The notes under the pieces are model-generated. The model had not been told where the DNA came from. It did not search any database and was given only the letters and a program-made list of their open reading frames with translations. Shown here in pieces: positions 7,782-16,855 of a stretch of DNA of 64,000 nucleotides (position 1 is the stretch's first letter; each line of letters opens with the position of its first letter). Source of the stretch: Nocardioides turkmenicus (GTDB taxonomy: Bacteria > Actinomycetota > Actinomycetes > Propionibacteriales > Nocardioidaceae); the NCBI RefSeq assembly GCF_011045035.1, contig NZ_JAALAA010000005.1, positions 62,001 to 126,000 on the forward strand, written 5' to 3'. Made by a program: the position numbers and the translations under genes.

Positions 7782-8948
7782 TCAGGCAGGCGCGCACAGG
7801 CCGTTGTCGGCGGCGTCCTTCTCCTGCTGCTCGGGGGTCACGGACTCGGTCGGGGACACCTCCGGTGACACGCTGACCTCGCGGTTTCCGGACGTGGCGG
7901 AGCCCTTGGGCGAGCTGGTGGGCGTGGGCGCCGGGCTGCTCGTCGGGCCGCGGAGCGGGCGGTCCTCGAGCATCCGCTGCCACAGCTCGTCGGCCTCCGG
8001 AAGGATCTGCAGGCGGCCCCAGCTGGGATCGCCTTCGGGGAAGGCCCGGTTGGGCACGGTCTCGAACTCGATGCTGCTCGGGTCGACGTCGCGCATCTGG
8101 CCGGCCAGGTCGGCGAGGCCCGCGACGGAGCCGATGTCGGTGGTGATCGACTTGGACAGCTCGGTGGCGAACGTGGCCAGCCGGCGCGGCCGGGTGAGGG
8201 TGCCGGCGGAGAGGACCTTGGTGGCGAGAGCGGTGAGGAAGTACTGCTGTCGCCGCATCCGGCCCAGGTCGGCGTTGGGGGTGGAGGAGCGGTTGCGTAC
8301 GTAGTCGAGCGCCTGCTTCCCGCGCAGGTTGTGGGTGCCGGCGGGCAGGAAGATGTTGTGCTCCTCGTCGTTGATCTCCTCGGGGATGCAGATCGTGACG
8401 CCGCCGACGGCGTCGACCATGCCACGGAACCCGGCGAAGTCGAGGGCGAGATAGTGGTCGATCGGGATGCCGGTGAGCAGCTCGGTCTGGCGGGCGGTGC
8501 AGATCGGGCCGCCGAGGGAGTAGGCCTGGTTCCACATCACGCCGCGTGCCTCGGGGATCGTGGTGCCGTCCGGCGCGGTGCACTCCGGCCGGTCGACGAG
8601 CGCGTCGCGGGGGATCGAGACCCCGTAGGCCGACTTCCGGTCGGCGGCGACGTGCAGCAGGATCGTGCTGTCGGACCCGCCGGCGCCGCCCTCGCCGTCG
8701 ATCGAGCAGCCCTTGCAGTCGCGCCCGTCGGTGCCGAGGATCAAGATGTTGAGCGGCTGCCTGGGCCCGTCGTCCTCGTCCTCCGGCTCGTCGACGAGGT
8801 GAGGGATGTCGCCACCCGAGCCGAGGTTGCGGTTGAGGTGGCCGTAGAACGCCCAGGTGCCGATCCCTGTGCCGACCGCCAGAAACAGCATCGTGACCAC
8901 GACGGTGAGCACGACCGTACGTGTGCCCGACCTGGTTTCCGACCTCAT
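7782..8948 (-). CDS. LytR-CpsA-Psr (LCP) family protein
   Basis: 388 residues. LCP enzymes move lipid-linked glycopolymers onto peptidoglycan at the outer face of the membrane. One membrane helix (VVLTVVVTMLFLAVGTGIG) lies at about residues 12-30, then a linker rich in Asp and Glu, then the LCP domain with ILILGTDGRD, GVSIPRDALVD and LDYVRNRSS at positions that carry the catalytic Asp and Arg residues. The C-terminal 80 residues are a Pro/Ser/Thr-rich tail. The ATG at 8948 follows AGGGAGGG. An insertion CKGCSIDGEGGAGGSD with two cysteines within the domain is less usual. It may serve the glycan loci later in the window. Confidence 0.9.
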   Translation of the reverse strand: MRSETRSGTRTVVLTVVVTMLFLAVGTGIGTWAFYGHLNRNLGSGGDIPHLVDEPEDEDDGPRQPLNILILGTDGRDCKGCSIDGEGGAGGSDSTILLHVAADRKSAYGVSIPRDALVDRPECTAPDGTTIPEARGVMWNQAYSLGGPICTARQTELLTGIPIDHYLALDFAGFRGMVDAVGGVTICIPEEINDEEHNIFLPAGTHNLRGKQALDYVRNRSSTPNADLGRMRRQQYFLTALATKVLSAGTLTRPRRLATFATELSKSITTDIGSVAGLADLAGQMRDVDPSSIEFETVPNRAFPEGDPSWGRLQILPEADELWQRMLEDRPLRGPTSSPAPTPTSSPKGSATSGNREVSVSPEVSPTESVTPEQQEKDAADNGLCAPA

Positions 8949-9121
8949 CACCCTCCCTCGCCCGTCCGTGAGCAGACCGTCTGCATGTGCAGCCCACACA
9001 GGTTGTACGCGCCAGTGAGCCGAGAGGTTGCTTCTTCAGGTAACGGCAATGTGAAACCATGAGGAAGGCGCTGTCCGAAAACCGCGCGTAATTTCGTTCC
9101 TGACACGGCAACATTGAGGGC

Positions 9122-10609
9122 ATGGATGGGACGACGAGCGTGAACGGACTCGACTTCGAATCGTGCTACCGCGCCGTTCGGTCGCGCGACCGACGCTTCG
9201 ACGGCGTCTTCTACACGGCGGTGGCCTCGACCGGGATCTACTGCCGTCCCTCGTGCCCGGCCCGCACCCCGGCGCTGACCAATGTCTCCTTCCACCGGAC
9301 CGCGGCGGCGGCCCAGGCGGCGGGCTACCGCGCCTGCAAGCGCTGCCGTCCCGACGCCACCCCGGGCAGCCCGGAGTGGGACGTGGCCGCGACCCTGGCC
9401 GGTCGGGCGATGCGGCTGATCGCCGACGGCGTCGTCGACCGTGAAGGCGTCGAGGGGCTGGCCCGCCGGGTCGGCTACTCGCCGCGCCACCTGACCCGGC
9501 TGCTGACCACCGAGCTCGGTGCCGGCCCGCTCGCGCTGGCCCGTGCACGCCGCGCGCAGACCGCCCGGACGCTGGTCGAGACCACCGAGCTCGGCTTCGC
9601 CGACATCGCCTTCGCGGCGGGCTTCTCGAGCGTACGCCAGTTCAACGACACCGTCCGCGAGGTCTACGCGGCCTCGCCGACCGAGCTCCGCGGACGCCGC
9701 GGCTCCCGGCGCCGGGCCGACGGGACGATCGCGCTGCGGCTCGCCGTCCGCACCCCGTTCGCCGGTCGCGCCCTGCACGCCTTCCTGCGCGACCACCTGG
9801 TGCCGGGTGTCGAGGTCGCCGGAGTCGAGGACGGGCGGCTGTGGTTCGCGCGGACGCTCGACCTGCCCAACGGGCCGGGTACGCTGCGCCTCGAGCTCGC
9901 CGACATCCCTGAGGGCGAGACCGGCTTCGTCCACGCGACCTTCAAGCTCGCCGACCTGCGCGACACCACCGCGGCCGTCGAGCGGGCCCGGCGCCTGCTC
10001 GACGCCGACTGCGACCCGCGCGCTGTCGGCGACGTGTTCGCCGGCGACCCGGTGATCGGCCCGCTGGCGCTGGCGCTCCCGGGGCTTCGGGTGCCCGGCA
10101 CCGTCGACGGGGGCGAGCTGGCGCTGCGTACGATCGTGGGGCAGCAGGTCTCGGTCGCCGGGGCACGCACGGTACTGGCCGGGATCGTCGCCGAGCACGG
10201 TCGCCCGATCGCGACCGAGATCGAAGGATTGACTCATCTGTTCCCGTCCGCCGAGGCCCTTGCCGCTGCCGACCCCGCCGGCATGCCGATGCCGCGCTCG
10301 CGCGGTCGGGCGGTCACCGGTCTGGCCGCGGCCCTCGCCTCCGGCGAGCTCCAGCTGGACCGCGGCACCGACCGCGACGTCGTGCACGAGCAGCTGCTCG
10401 GCCTGCCCGGCGTCGGCCCCTGGACCGCCGACTACATCGCGCTGCGCGCGCTCGGTCATCCCGATGTCTTCCTGCCGACCGATGTCGGCATCCGGCGAGC
10501 GCTGGACGTGCTCGGCGCACCGGTGGCGGATGCCACCGCGTGGCGGCCGTGGCGCTCGTACGCCCTGCTCTACCTGTGGACTTCACTGACTGCCTTGGAG
10601 GAACTCTGA
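9122..10609 (+). CDS. Ada-type regulator fused to AlkA DNA-3-methyladenine glycosylase
   Basis: 495 residues in three parts. Residues 8-80 are the Ada metal-binding methylphosphotriester domain, with the cysteines in YCRPSCPART and CKRCRPD. Residues 85-190 are an AraC-type DNA-binding domain. Residues 195-495 are an AlkA-like glycosylase with the helix-hairpin-helix LPGVGPWTADYIALRALG and the following Asp in FLPTDVGIRRAL. It would sense methylated DNA backbone, activate its own operon and excise alkylated bases. The stop overlaps the ogt start by one base. This fusion is known in actinobacteria. Confidence 0.95.
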   Translation: MDGTTSVNGLDFESCYRAVRSRDRRFDGVFYTAVASTGIYCRPSCPARTPALTNVSFHRTAAAAQAAGYRACKRCRPDATPGSPEWDVAATLAGRAMRLIADGVVDREGVEGLARRVGYSPRHLTRLLTTELGAGPLALARARRAQTARTLVETTELGFADIAFAAGFSSVRQFNDTVREVYAASPTELRGRRGSRRRADGTIALRLAVRTPFAGRALHAFLRDHLVPGVEVAGVEDGRLWFARTLDLPNGPGTLRLELADIPEGETGFVHATFKLADLRDTTAAVERARRLLDADCDPRAVGDVFAGDPVIGPLALALPGLRVPGTVDGGELALRTIVGQQVSVAGARTVLAGIVAEHGRPIATEIEGLTHLFPSAEALAAADPAGMPMPRSRGRAVTGLAAALASGELQLDRGTDRDVVHEQLLGLPGVGPWTADYIALRALGHPDVFLPTDVGIRRALDVLGAPVADATAWRPWRSYALLYLWTSLTALEEL

Positions 10610-11088
10610 TGTGGACCATCATCGACTCGCCCGTCGGCGAGCTCCGGCTGGTCGCGCTCGACGGCGCGATCACCGCGATCGACTTCATGCCCGCGCTGTA
10701 CGCGGAGGGCCGGCCGCGAGGGGAGCGCTCCGACTCGGACCCGCTGCTGCTGGAGTGCGCGCGTCAGCTCGCCGAGTACTTCGCCGGGGACCGGGTCGTC
10801 TTCGACCTCCCGCTGGCTCCCGTGGGGACACCGTTCCAGGTGAGGGTGTGGGAGCAGCTGCAGCAGATCGAGTACGGCACCACCTGCTCCTACGGCCAGA
10901 TCGCCGGGCGTCTCGAGATGACCGGTCATGGTGCCCGTGCCGTCGGGCTCGCCAACGGGAAGAACCCGATCCCGATCGTCATCCCGTGCCACCGCGTCGT
11001 CGGCGCGGACGGCTCGCTGACCGGCTACGCCGGCGGCCTGGACCGGAAGACGAAGCTGCTGGGCCTGGAGAGCGGTGCCCTCTTCTGA
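10609..11088 (+). CDS. ogt: Methylated-DNA--protein-cysteine methyltransferase
   Basis: 159 residues. A suicide repair protein that takes the methyl group from O6-methylguanine. The active site IPCHRVVG is present, preceded by the helix RAVGLANGKNPIP, and the C-terminal GYAGGLDRKTKLLGLE is typical. The ATG at 10609 shares its A with the TGA of the Ada-AlkA gene, so translation is coupled. The stop in turn overlaps the next gene. Confidence 0.96.
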   Translation: MWTIIDSPVGELRLVALDGAITAIDFMPALYAEGRPRGERSDSDPLLLECARQLAEYFAGDRVVFDLPLAPVGTPFQVRVWEQLQQIEYGTTCSYGQIAGRLEMTGHGARAVGLANGKNPIPIVIPCHRVVGADGSLTGYAGGLDRKTKLLGLESGALF

Positions 11089-11570
11089 TGGCGAGACTGC
11101 AGAAGTGGCGGCCGACTCGTCAGCTGTGGCGTACGTCGCTGGCTGTCTGTGCGCTCGCCGGCGTGCTCGCCGTGCTCGCTGGGTGTGGTGAGGAGACCGC
11201 CGGCCCGGCAGGGGCCGGATCGCCTGCCGAGCCGGTGATGCCGGCGACGACCGGTGAGAGCGTCCGAAGTGTCGAGGAGAACCAGCTGCTGGTCAACGGC
11301 GACGTGACCTGCGACCAGGACGTGTCGAGCGACGAGGCGAAGGACACGGTCGAACGTGTCGGTGGGCTGCAGCAGCCGACCTGGTCGGTGCGGTTCGCGG
11401 AGAGCACCGCCGCGGGTGTGGTCGTGCTGGTCGCCGGAGACCTCGAGGACGCCGAGCCGCGACTCTTCGACGACTATCAGGTCGCCGCGATCGTCGGACT
11501 GGCCGAGGATCAGTCGCGGGCCGAGGACTTCAAGGCTGTGCGCGAGGCGGTGCGGGAGATCTGCGGCTGA
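11088..11570 (+). CDS. Putative lipoprotein
   Basis: 160 residues. A signal peptide (basic start, then SLAVCALAGVLAVLAG) ends at a lipobox LAGC, so Cys at about residue 31 would be lipidated and the protein anchored on the outer membrane face. The mature part is small, acidic and has one further pair of cysteines, one in VTCDQD and one near the end in EICG, that could form a disulfide. No family recognised. The ATG overlaps the ogt stop, which places it in the alkylation-repair operon. A DNA-repair role is not implied by the sequence. Confidence 0.8.
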   Translation: MARLQKWRPTRQLWRTSLAVCALAGVLAVLAGCGEETAGPAGAGSPAEPVMPATTGESVRSVEENQLLVNGDVTCDQDVSSDEAKDTVERVGGLQQPTWSVRFAESTAAGVVVLVAGDLEDAEPRLFDDYQVAAIVGLAEDQSRAEDFKAVREAVREICG

Positions 11571-11660
11571 ATGCTCACCGAGGTACCTCGGTCGGGTGAC
11601 GCTTCCTTCGTGGAACTCCGCGAAGAAAGCGCGCGCTCACCGAGGTAACTCGGTGAGCAT
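11571..11660. terminator. Nested inverted repeat between convergent genes
   Basis: Arms 11571-11592 and 11639-11660 match over 22 bp with one mismatch. Each arm is itself a palindrome (ACCGAGGTACCTCGGT in the left arm), and the loop holds a further small hairpin, CTTCG/CGAAG. It separates the lipoprotein gene from the IclR gene on the other strand and probably ends transcription from both. Confidence 0.7.
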
Positions 11661-11669
11661 CCGGCGCCG

Positions 11670-12392
11670 CTACTCCGCAGCCGCGCGCCGCAACGACTCC
11701 GAGAGGCGGTCGGCAGCGGCGAGGACAGCAGGAGCGTGCATCTTCCCGGGCTGGCGGGTGAGCCGCTCGAGGGGGCCGGAGACGGAGACGGCGGCGATGA
11801 CCTTGCCGCCGGGGGAGCGGACCGGGGCCGACACCGACGCGACGCCGGCCTCGCGCTCGCCGATCGACTGCGCCCAGCCGCGGCGGCGGATGCCGGAGAG
11901 GGCAGCGGCGGAGAAGGCGGCGTTCTGCAGGCCACGGTGGAGGCGCTCGGGGTCCTCCCACGCGATCAGTATCTGAGCGGCCGACCCGGCACGCATCGTC
12001 AGCTGGGAGCCGACGGGGATGGTGTCGCGCAGGCCGGAGGGGCGCTCGGCGGCAGCGACGCAGACGCGGAAGTCGCCCTGGCGCCGCCACAGCTGCGCCG
12101 ACTCGCCGGTGATGTCGCGCAGACGCGCCAGGACGGGTCCGGCGGTGGCCAGCAGTCGGTCCTCGCCAGCGGCAGCGGAGAGCTCGGCGAGGCGTGGGCC
12201 GAGGACGAAGCGGCCCTGCATGTCGCGGGCGACCAGACGGTGGTGCTCGAGCGCGACCGCCAGACGGTGCGCGGTCGGACGGGCGAGACCCGTCCCGGCC
12301 ACCAGACCCGCGAGGGTCGCCGGGCCGGATTCGAGAGCTGTGAGCACAAGGGCGGCCTTGTCGAGCACGCCCACACCACTGGAACTGTCCAT
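11670..12392 (-). CDS. IclR-family regulator, likely NdgR/LtbR-type regulator of leuCD
   Basis: 240 residues. The winged helix-turn-helix lies at about residues 8-70 ([20 protein letters not shown], then [20 protein letters not shown]) and the IclR effector domain follows. The gene is divergent from leuC, the position occupied by NdgR in Streptomyces and LtbR in Corynebacterium, which control leucine biosynthesis genes. Function is therefore inferred from family and position. The unusually strong conservation of this gene pair makes the call good. A candidate operator sits at 12408. Confidence 0.9.
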   Translation of the reverse strand: MDSSSGVGVLDKAALVLTALESGPATLAGLVAGTGLARPTAHRLAVALEHHRLVARDMQGRFVLGPRLAELSAAAGEDRLLATAGPVLARLRDITGESAQLWRRQGDFRVCVAAAERPSGLRDTIPVGSQLTMRAGSAAQILIAWEDPERLHRGLQNAAFSAAALSGIRRRGWAQSIGEREAGVASVSAPVRSPGGKVIAAVSVSGPLERLTRQPGKMHAPAVLAAADRLSESLRRAAAE

Positions 12393-12407
12393 ATCGCAAG
12401 ACTAACT

Positions 12408-12422
12408 TCTCAGAACCTGAGA
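12408..12422. promoter_or_regulatory. Candidate IclR operator in the regulator/leuC intergenic region
   Basis: TCTCAG-AAC-CTGAGA is a perfect 6-bp inverted repeat with a 3-base spacer, 16 bases before the regulator start and 113 bases before leuC. Size and position suit an IclR-family dimer site. Confidence 0.5.
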
Positions 12423-12535
12423 TGCAACGTTACGCTCGGAGAAGCAGACTGGAAGTGGCGGATCTGACATCGCGATTCAACGCTCGAGCCGCCACCGGCC
12501 ACTACAGACCAAAGATGCCAGATGGAGAACGTGTC

Positions 12536-13948
12536 ATGGGCAGGACCTTGTCGGAGAAGGTGTGGGACGAGCATGTCGTCCGGTCGACCGCGGGAGAGCC
12601 TGATCTCCTCTACATCGACCTTCACCTCATCCACGAGGTGACCAGCCCGCAGGCCTTCGACGGCCTGCGGCTGTCCAACCGTAAGGTCCGCCGCCCGGAC
12701 CTCACCATCGCCACCGAGGACCACAACGTCCCGACCCTCGACTGGGACAAGCCGATCGCCGACCCGGTCAGCCGCACCCAGGTCGAGACGCTGCGCAAGA
12801 ACGCCGAGGAGTTCGGCGTACGTCTCCACCCGCTCGGCGACGCCGAGCAGGGGATCGTCCACGTGGTCGGCCCGCAGCTGGGCCTGACCCAGCCGGGCAT
12901 GACCATCGTGTGCGGTGACTCCCACACGAGCACGCACGGCGCGTTCGGCGCGATCGCGTTCGGGATCGGCACCTCCGAGGTCGAGCACGTGCTGGCGACC
13001 CAGACGCTGATGCAGGACAAGCCGAAGACCATGGCCGTCACGGTCAACGGCACCCTGCCCGAGGGCGTGAGCGCCAAGGACCTGATCCTCACCCTGATCT
13101 CCAAGACCGGCACCGGCGGTGGCCAGGGCTACATCGTGGAGTATCGCGGCGAGGCCATCCGCGAGCTCTCCATGGAGGCCCGGATGACGATCTGCAACAT
13201 GTCGATCGAGTGGGGCGCCAAGGCCGGCATGATCGCCCCCGACGAGACCACCTTCGCCTACATCAAGGACAAGCCCGAGGCCCCCAAGGGCGCCGAGTGG
13301 GACCAGGCCGTCGCGCACTGGAAGTCCCTGGTCACCGACGAGGACGCGGTCTTCGACAAGGAGATCGTCCTCGACGCCGCCGAGGTCACCCCGTTCGTCA
13401 CCTGGGGCACCAACCCGGGCCAGGGTGTCCCGCTGGGCGCTGCCGTCCCGAGCCCCGACGACTTCGAGGACGCCGACGAGAGGATCGCGGCCGAGAAGGC
13501 GCTGGCCTACATGGGCCTCGAGGCCGGCACCCCGATGCGCGAGGTGCACATCGACACCGTCTTCCTCGGCTCCTGCACCAACGGGCGCATGGAGGACCTG
13601 CGTACGGCTGCCGACATCATCCAGGGCCACCACGTCGCCGAGGGCACCCGCTTCCTGGTCGTGCCGGGCTCGGCCAAGGTGCGCCTGCAGGCCGAGGAGG
13701 AGGGTCTGCACAAGATCTTCCTCGACGCCGGCGCCGAGTGGCGCGGCGCGGGCTGCTCGATGTGCCTGGGCATGAACCCCGACACCCTCGCCCCGGGCGA
13801 GCGCAGCGCGTCGACCTCCAACCGCAACTTCGAGGGCCGCCAGGGCAAGGGCGGACGCACCCACCTGGTCTCGCCGGAGGTGGCTGCCGCCACCGCCGTA
13901 CGCGGCACCCTCTCCTCGCCCGCCGACCTGACTCTCGTGGAGGCCTGA
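12536..13948 (+). CDS. leuC: 3-isopropylmalate dehydratase large subunit
   Basis: 470 residues, the usual length. With LeuD it isomerises 2-isopropylmalate to 3-isopropylmalate in leucine synthesis. The aconitase-type 4Fe-4S ligands are present in [11 protein letters not shown] and [11 protein letters not shown] start at the ATG at 12536 ([14 protein letters not shown] is the family N-terminus); an open extension back to 12422 would overlap the operator region and does not resemble LeuC. About 140 bases of leader precede it. LeuD follows after one base. Confidence 0.97.
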   Translation: MGRTLSEKVWDEHVVRSTAGEPDLLYIDLHLIHEVTSPQAFDGLRLSNRKVRRPDLTIATEDHNVPTLDWDKPIADPVSRTQVETLRKNAEEFGVRLHPLGDAEQGIVHVVGPQLGLTQPGMTIVCGDSHTSTHGAFGAIAFGIGTSEVEHVLATQTLMQDKPKTMAVTVNGTLPEGVSAKDLILTLISKTGTGGGQGYIVEYRGEAIRELSMEARMTICNMSIEWGAKAGMIAPDETTFAYIKDKPEAPKGAEWDQAVAHWKSLVTDEDAVFDKEIVLDAAEVTPFVTWGTNPGQGVPLGAAVPSPDDFEDADERIAAEKALAYMGLEAGTPMREVHIDTVFLGSCTNGRMEDLRTAADIIQGHHVAEGTRFLVVPGSAKVRLQAEEEGLHKIFLDAGAEWRGAGCSMCLGMNPDTLAPGERSASTSNRNFEGRQGKGGRTHLVSPEVAAATAVRGTLSSPADLTLVEA

Positions 13949-13949
13949 C

Positions 13950-14555
13950 ATGGACAAGTTCACCACCCACACCGGCGTCGGCGTGCCGCTGCGCCGCAGC
14001 AACGTCGACACCGACCAGATCATCCCGGCGGTCTACCTCAAGCGCGTCACCCGCACCGGCTTCGAGGACGGTCTCTTCGCCGCCTGGCGCAACGACCCGT
14101 CCTTCGTCCTCAACAACGAGGCGTACGCCGGGGCCTCCGTCCTCGTCGCCGGCCCTGACTTCGGCACCGGCTCCTCCCGTGAGCACGCCGTCTGGGCCCT
14201 CATGGACTACGGCTTCCGGGTCGTCATCTCCAGCCGCTTCGGCGACATCTTCCGCGGCAACTCCGGCAAGGCCGGCCTGCTCGCGGCGAAGGTCGACGAG
14301 AAGGTCGTCCAGAAGCTGTGGGACTACCTCGACGACAACCCCGGCGCCTCGATCACGGTGGACCTCGAGTCCCGCACCGTCCGGGCCGGCGAGGGCGTCG
14401 ACGCCATCGAGGACTCCTTCGACATCGACGACTACACCCGCTGGCGCCTCCTCGAGGGCCTCGACGACATCGGCATCACGCTGTCCCACGCCGATGACAT
14501 CGCGGCGTACGAGGCCACCCGGCCCTCCTTCAAGCCGGTCACCCAGCACGCCTGA
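13950..14555 (+). CDS. leuD: 3-isopropylmalate dehydratase small subunit
   Basis: 201 residues, the swivel-domain partner of LeuC. The substrate-recognition loop region [16 protein letters not shown] and the [13 protein letters not shown] motif are intact. It begins one base after the leuC stop and is certainly cotranscribed. A large palindrome downstream at 14573-14688 probably ends the operon. Confidence 0.97.
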   Translation: MDKFTTHTGVGVPLRRSNVDTDQIIPAVYLKRVTRTGFEDGLFAAWRNDPSFVLNNEAYAGASVLVAGPDFGTGSSREHAVWALMDYGFRVVISSRFGDIFRGNSGKAGLLAAKVDEKVVQKLWDYLDDNPGASITVDLESRTVRAGEGVDAIEDSFDIDDYTRWRLLEGLDDIGITLSHADDIAAYEATRPSFKPVTQHA

Positions 14556-14572
14556 CCGCCGAGAAGGCGCTC

Positions 14573-14688
14573 GCGTCGGCCGAGACGTCAGTCGGGTCGG
14601 CCGAGACGTCAGTTACGTAGATCGAATTGTCAGTTGTGGGCGACGAGAGTGCACTCTCGTCGCCCACAACTGCATTCTCGGCCGACGC
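14573..14688. repeat. Palindromic intergenic element with perfect 42-bp inverted repeat
   Basis: The core 14631-14672 is a perfect palindrome (arms of 21 bases, centre GTGCAC). It is enclosed by 13-bp inverted arms at 14573-14585 and 14676-14688 (GCGTCGGCCGAGA and its complement). An 18-bp direct repeat, GTCGGCCGAGACGTCAGT, occurs at 14575 and 14596. It lies between the convergent leuD and the membrane protein gene, so it can act as a two-way terminator, but it is more elaborate than needed. Confidence 0.75.
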
Positions 14689-14706
14689 AGTTGACGGCTC
14701 GGCGGG

Positions 14707-15993
14707 TCAGGGGAGGCCGGGGAGACGGATCTGGCGGCCGTCGGTGCCGCGCTGGGAGCCGGTGATGCGGTCGCAGGAGCCGGTGTCGACCCAGCAGCGG
14801 AGGTACCACGACTCGGTGGCGGTCGCGGTGTAGAGGACGACGCTGCGGTCGGACTCGAAGCCGGCGACGTAGACCTTCTCGACGGCGTCGGGTACGCGCA
14901 GGTCGATGTGCTCGGAGGTGCTCATGTTGACCGCGATGCCGCGCTCGGCTCCGTAGCTGATCATCCCGGGGTCGCTGGGATTGCGGGCGATGGCGACGAT
15001 CGAGCCGTCGGGGGAGTCCGCGACGGAGCCGGGCAGGGGCGCATGGACGCCGGGCTGGGTGAGGCTGCCGTCGGCCTCGATGGCGGCGAAGCGGGCCTCC
15101 CACTCGCTGGGGTTGTGGAGGAGTACGCCGCGGCGCAGTGGGATCAGCTGCTGGTAGCCGAGCGGCAGCGAGATCCGCTGGGTCGCATGGCCGGGATCCC
15201 AAACCGTCGCCGGCGGCCGGGAGACGGTGAGCTCGCCGTAGTTGCCGGGTACGGGCGCCGGGGTGGGCTCGATGCCGGTGCGGAAGTAGACGCGGGTGCG
15301 GTCGGTGCCCACGATCGCGGTCGCGGCCGGGGTGCCCTCGAGCACGAGCCGGTCGACCTCCTCGCCGGTCGCGGTGTCGACAGCGACCAGGGCGGAGGCC
15401 TCGTCGTCGGTCTGCTGCACGGCGAAGAGGTGGTTGCCGTCCTTGCTCAGGACCGGCTGGATCCACAGACCGGGGACCTGGATGGTCCTCCCGCGTCGCG
15501 CGACCCACACCGGGCCGGGCTTGTCGGCGCGCTCGTACATCAGCACCGTCCATGCCGCCACGCTCGTCTGCGAGCCGTAGACCTTCTGCGGCTTCGCGCC
15601 CAGCTGGAGCCGGCCCGCCTGGTCGACGAAGGGCAGGGTCGTCGCGGGACCGACGGGCAGGTCTGCGTACGTCGCCGGGATGGCGGGTGCGCTGTTGCGG
15701 ACCGTCGGCGCGGGCGGTGCCGGAGTGGGGACGTTGGCGCCGGTGCGTCCCTCGGCGAGCCGCGTCGTGTGGACCGCGAGCCAGGCCACGGAGGCGATCA
15801 GGGCGAGGATGATGCAGGCGGAGAACAGGATCCCGGCACGGCTGTGCCTCACCGTGGTCGGCTGCTCCTCGAGCACCACGGGCGGCTGTTCCTCGTCGAT
15901 GTGCACGTCGGTGATGGTCGTACCTTCCTCGTCCAGTCTCCCGAAGGCTGAGATGTCGAAGCTGTGCTGCGGACGTGCCCCGAGTCTCTCCAC
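14707..15993 (-). CDS. Membrane-anchored extracytoplasmic protein, unknown function
   Basis: About 428 residues, not recognised as a named family. A cytosolic N-terminus of about 60 residues precedes one hydrophobic helix (AGILFSACIILALIASVAWL). A Pro-rich linker and a 330-residue domain with repeating beta-type blocks follow; the regular spacing (VLSKDGNHLFAVQQ, then DSPDGSIVAIARN) looks like a beta-propeller. Two Cys near the C-terminus (RCWVDTGSCDR) may pair. The start is uncertain: GTG at 15993 or 16002; the open frame runs further upstream only because it is the shadow of the Lys/Ala-rich gene. Confidence 0.65.
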   Translation of the reverse strand: MERLGARPQHSFDISAFGRLDEEGTTITDVHIDEEQPPVVLEEQPTTVRHSRAGILFSACIILALIASVAWLAVHTTRLAEGRTGANVPTPAPPAPTVRNSAPAIPATYADLPVGPATTLPFVDQAGRLQLGAKPQKVYGSQTSVAAWTVLMYERADKPGPVWVARRGRTIQVPGLWIQPVLSKDGNHLFAVQQTDDEASALVAVDTATGEEVDRLVLEGTPAATAIVGTDRTRVYFRTGIEPTPAPVPGNYGELTVSRPPATVWDPGHATQRISLPLGYQQLIPLRRGVLLHNPSEWEARFAAIEADGSLTQPGVHAPLPGSVADSPDGSIVAIARNPSDPGMISYGAERGIAVNMSTSEHIDLRVPDAVEKVYVAGFESDRSVVLYTATATESWYLRCWVDTGSCDRITGSQRGTDGRQIRLPGLP

Positions 15994-16086
15994 CGTAACC
16001 ACGCGAAGCCGGCGGAAACAGGAGAGATCAGGTGAACAGTCCGTTTTCACATGCCGTCGGTATGTTCGGAAGGACCAGGCATGGCC

Positions 16087-16092
16087 TAAGGT
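16087..16092 (+). promoter_or_regulatory. -10 box (TAAGGT) of leaderless Lys/Ala-rich gene
   Basis: TAAGGT ends seven bases before the GTG at 16100, with no Shine-Dalgarno between. Confidence 0.5.
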
Positions 16093-16099
16093 CGATCGT

Positions 16100-16855
16100 G
16101 TGGTGAGAAAACGAGTAGCTGATGCAAGCAAACAGGCCGGAAAAGTAGTCGGCGCGGTGAAGGACACGGCCGGGAAGCTGGTCGCCGACGTGGTGTCCGG
16201 CAAGGTCAAGGTCCCGTCCGTGCCGAAGGTCAGGGTGCCGAGGCCCGGGCGCAAGTCGCCGGCCAAGGCTGCCGAGCCCGTCGTGAAGCCTGGTGGCGAG
16301 CCGGTTGCGAAGCCCGCCGCGATGCCTGAGACCGCGGCCGCGCCTGTCGTGGATCCTGAGGTGAAGCCCGCCCAGGCCACCCCCGAGAAGGCGGCCGAGC
16401 CGGCCGAGAAGCCCGCCCCGGCGAAGAAGGCCGCTGCCAAGAAGACGACGGCCAAGAAGAGCCCGGCGAAGAAGACGACGGCCAAGAAGGCGCCCGCGGC
16501 GAAGAAGGCTGCCGCGGCCAAGAAGACGACCGCGAAGAAGGCTCCGGCGGCCAAGAAGACGACCGCGAAGAAGGCTCCGGCGGCCAAGAAGACCACCGCC
16601 GCCGCGACGACGACTGCGACCTCCGCGACCTCCGAGACCTCGGCAACCCCGACGACTCCGGCGGAGAAGACCGCAGCGAAGAAGACCGCAGCCAAGAAGG
16701 CGACGCCCGCGAAGAAGGTTCCTGCGAAGACGACGGCGAAGAAGGCCACCGCGGCCAAGAAGACGCCCGCCAAGAAGGCCCCCGCGAACGGGACTCCGGC
16801 GACTCCCTCCGCACCGGCCGAGAAGCCGGCCGAGAAGCCCGCGAGCGACTCCTAG
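16100..16855 (+). CDS. Lys/Ala/Pro-rich histone H1-like protein
   Basis: 251 residues. The first 55 are moderately hydrophobic and basic ([20 protein letters not shown]); from about residue 55 to the end the protein is low-complexity, built of [16 protein letters not shown] and similar units, very like the C-terminal tail of actinobacterial HU (HupB) and eukaryotic H1. The 33-bp unit coding [11 protein letters not shown] is repeated exactly at 16517-16549 and 16550-16582. It stands directly downstream of leuCD, where mycobacteria have hupB, but no HU DNA-binding domain is visible. Likely role is nucleoid binding. GTG at 16103 is an alternative start. Confidence 0.8.
   Translation: MVRKRVADASKQAGKVVGAVKDTAGKLVADVVSGKVKVPSVPKVRVPRPGRKSPAKAAEPVVKPGGEPVAKPAAMPETAAAPVVDPEVKPAQATPEKAAEPAEKPAPAKKAAAKKTTAKKSPAKKTTAKKAPAAKKAAAAKKTTAKKAPAAKKTTAKKAPAAKKTTAAATTTATSATSETSATPTTPAEKTAAKKTAAKKATPAKKVPAKTTAKKATAAKKTPAKKAPANGTPATPSAPAEKPAEKPASDS

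Noticed and set aside
12422..12535. Open reading frame extending leuC upstream
   Set aside because: It runs through the probable operator and does not resemble LeuC N-termini; the ATG at 12536 fits the family.
16517..16594. Short regular repeats resembling a CRISPR array
   Set aside because: They are in-frame 33-bp repeats coding [11 protein letters not shown] without unique spacers.
15994..16773. Long reverse frame continuing the membrane protein gene at 14707
   Set aside because: It is the antisense shadow of the Lys/Ala-rich repeat gene; low-complexity Lys codons create an open frame on the other strand.
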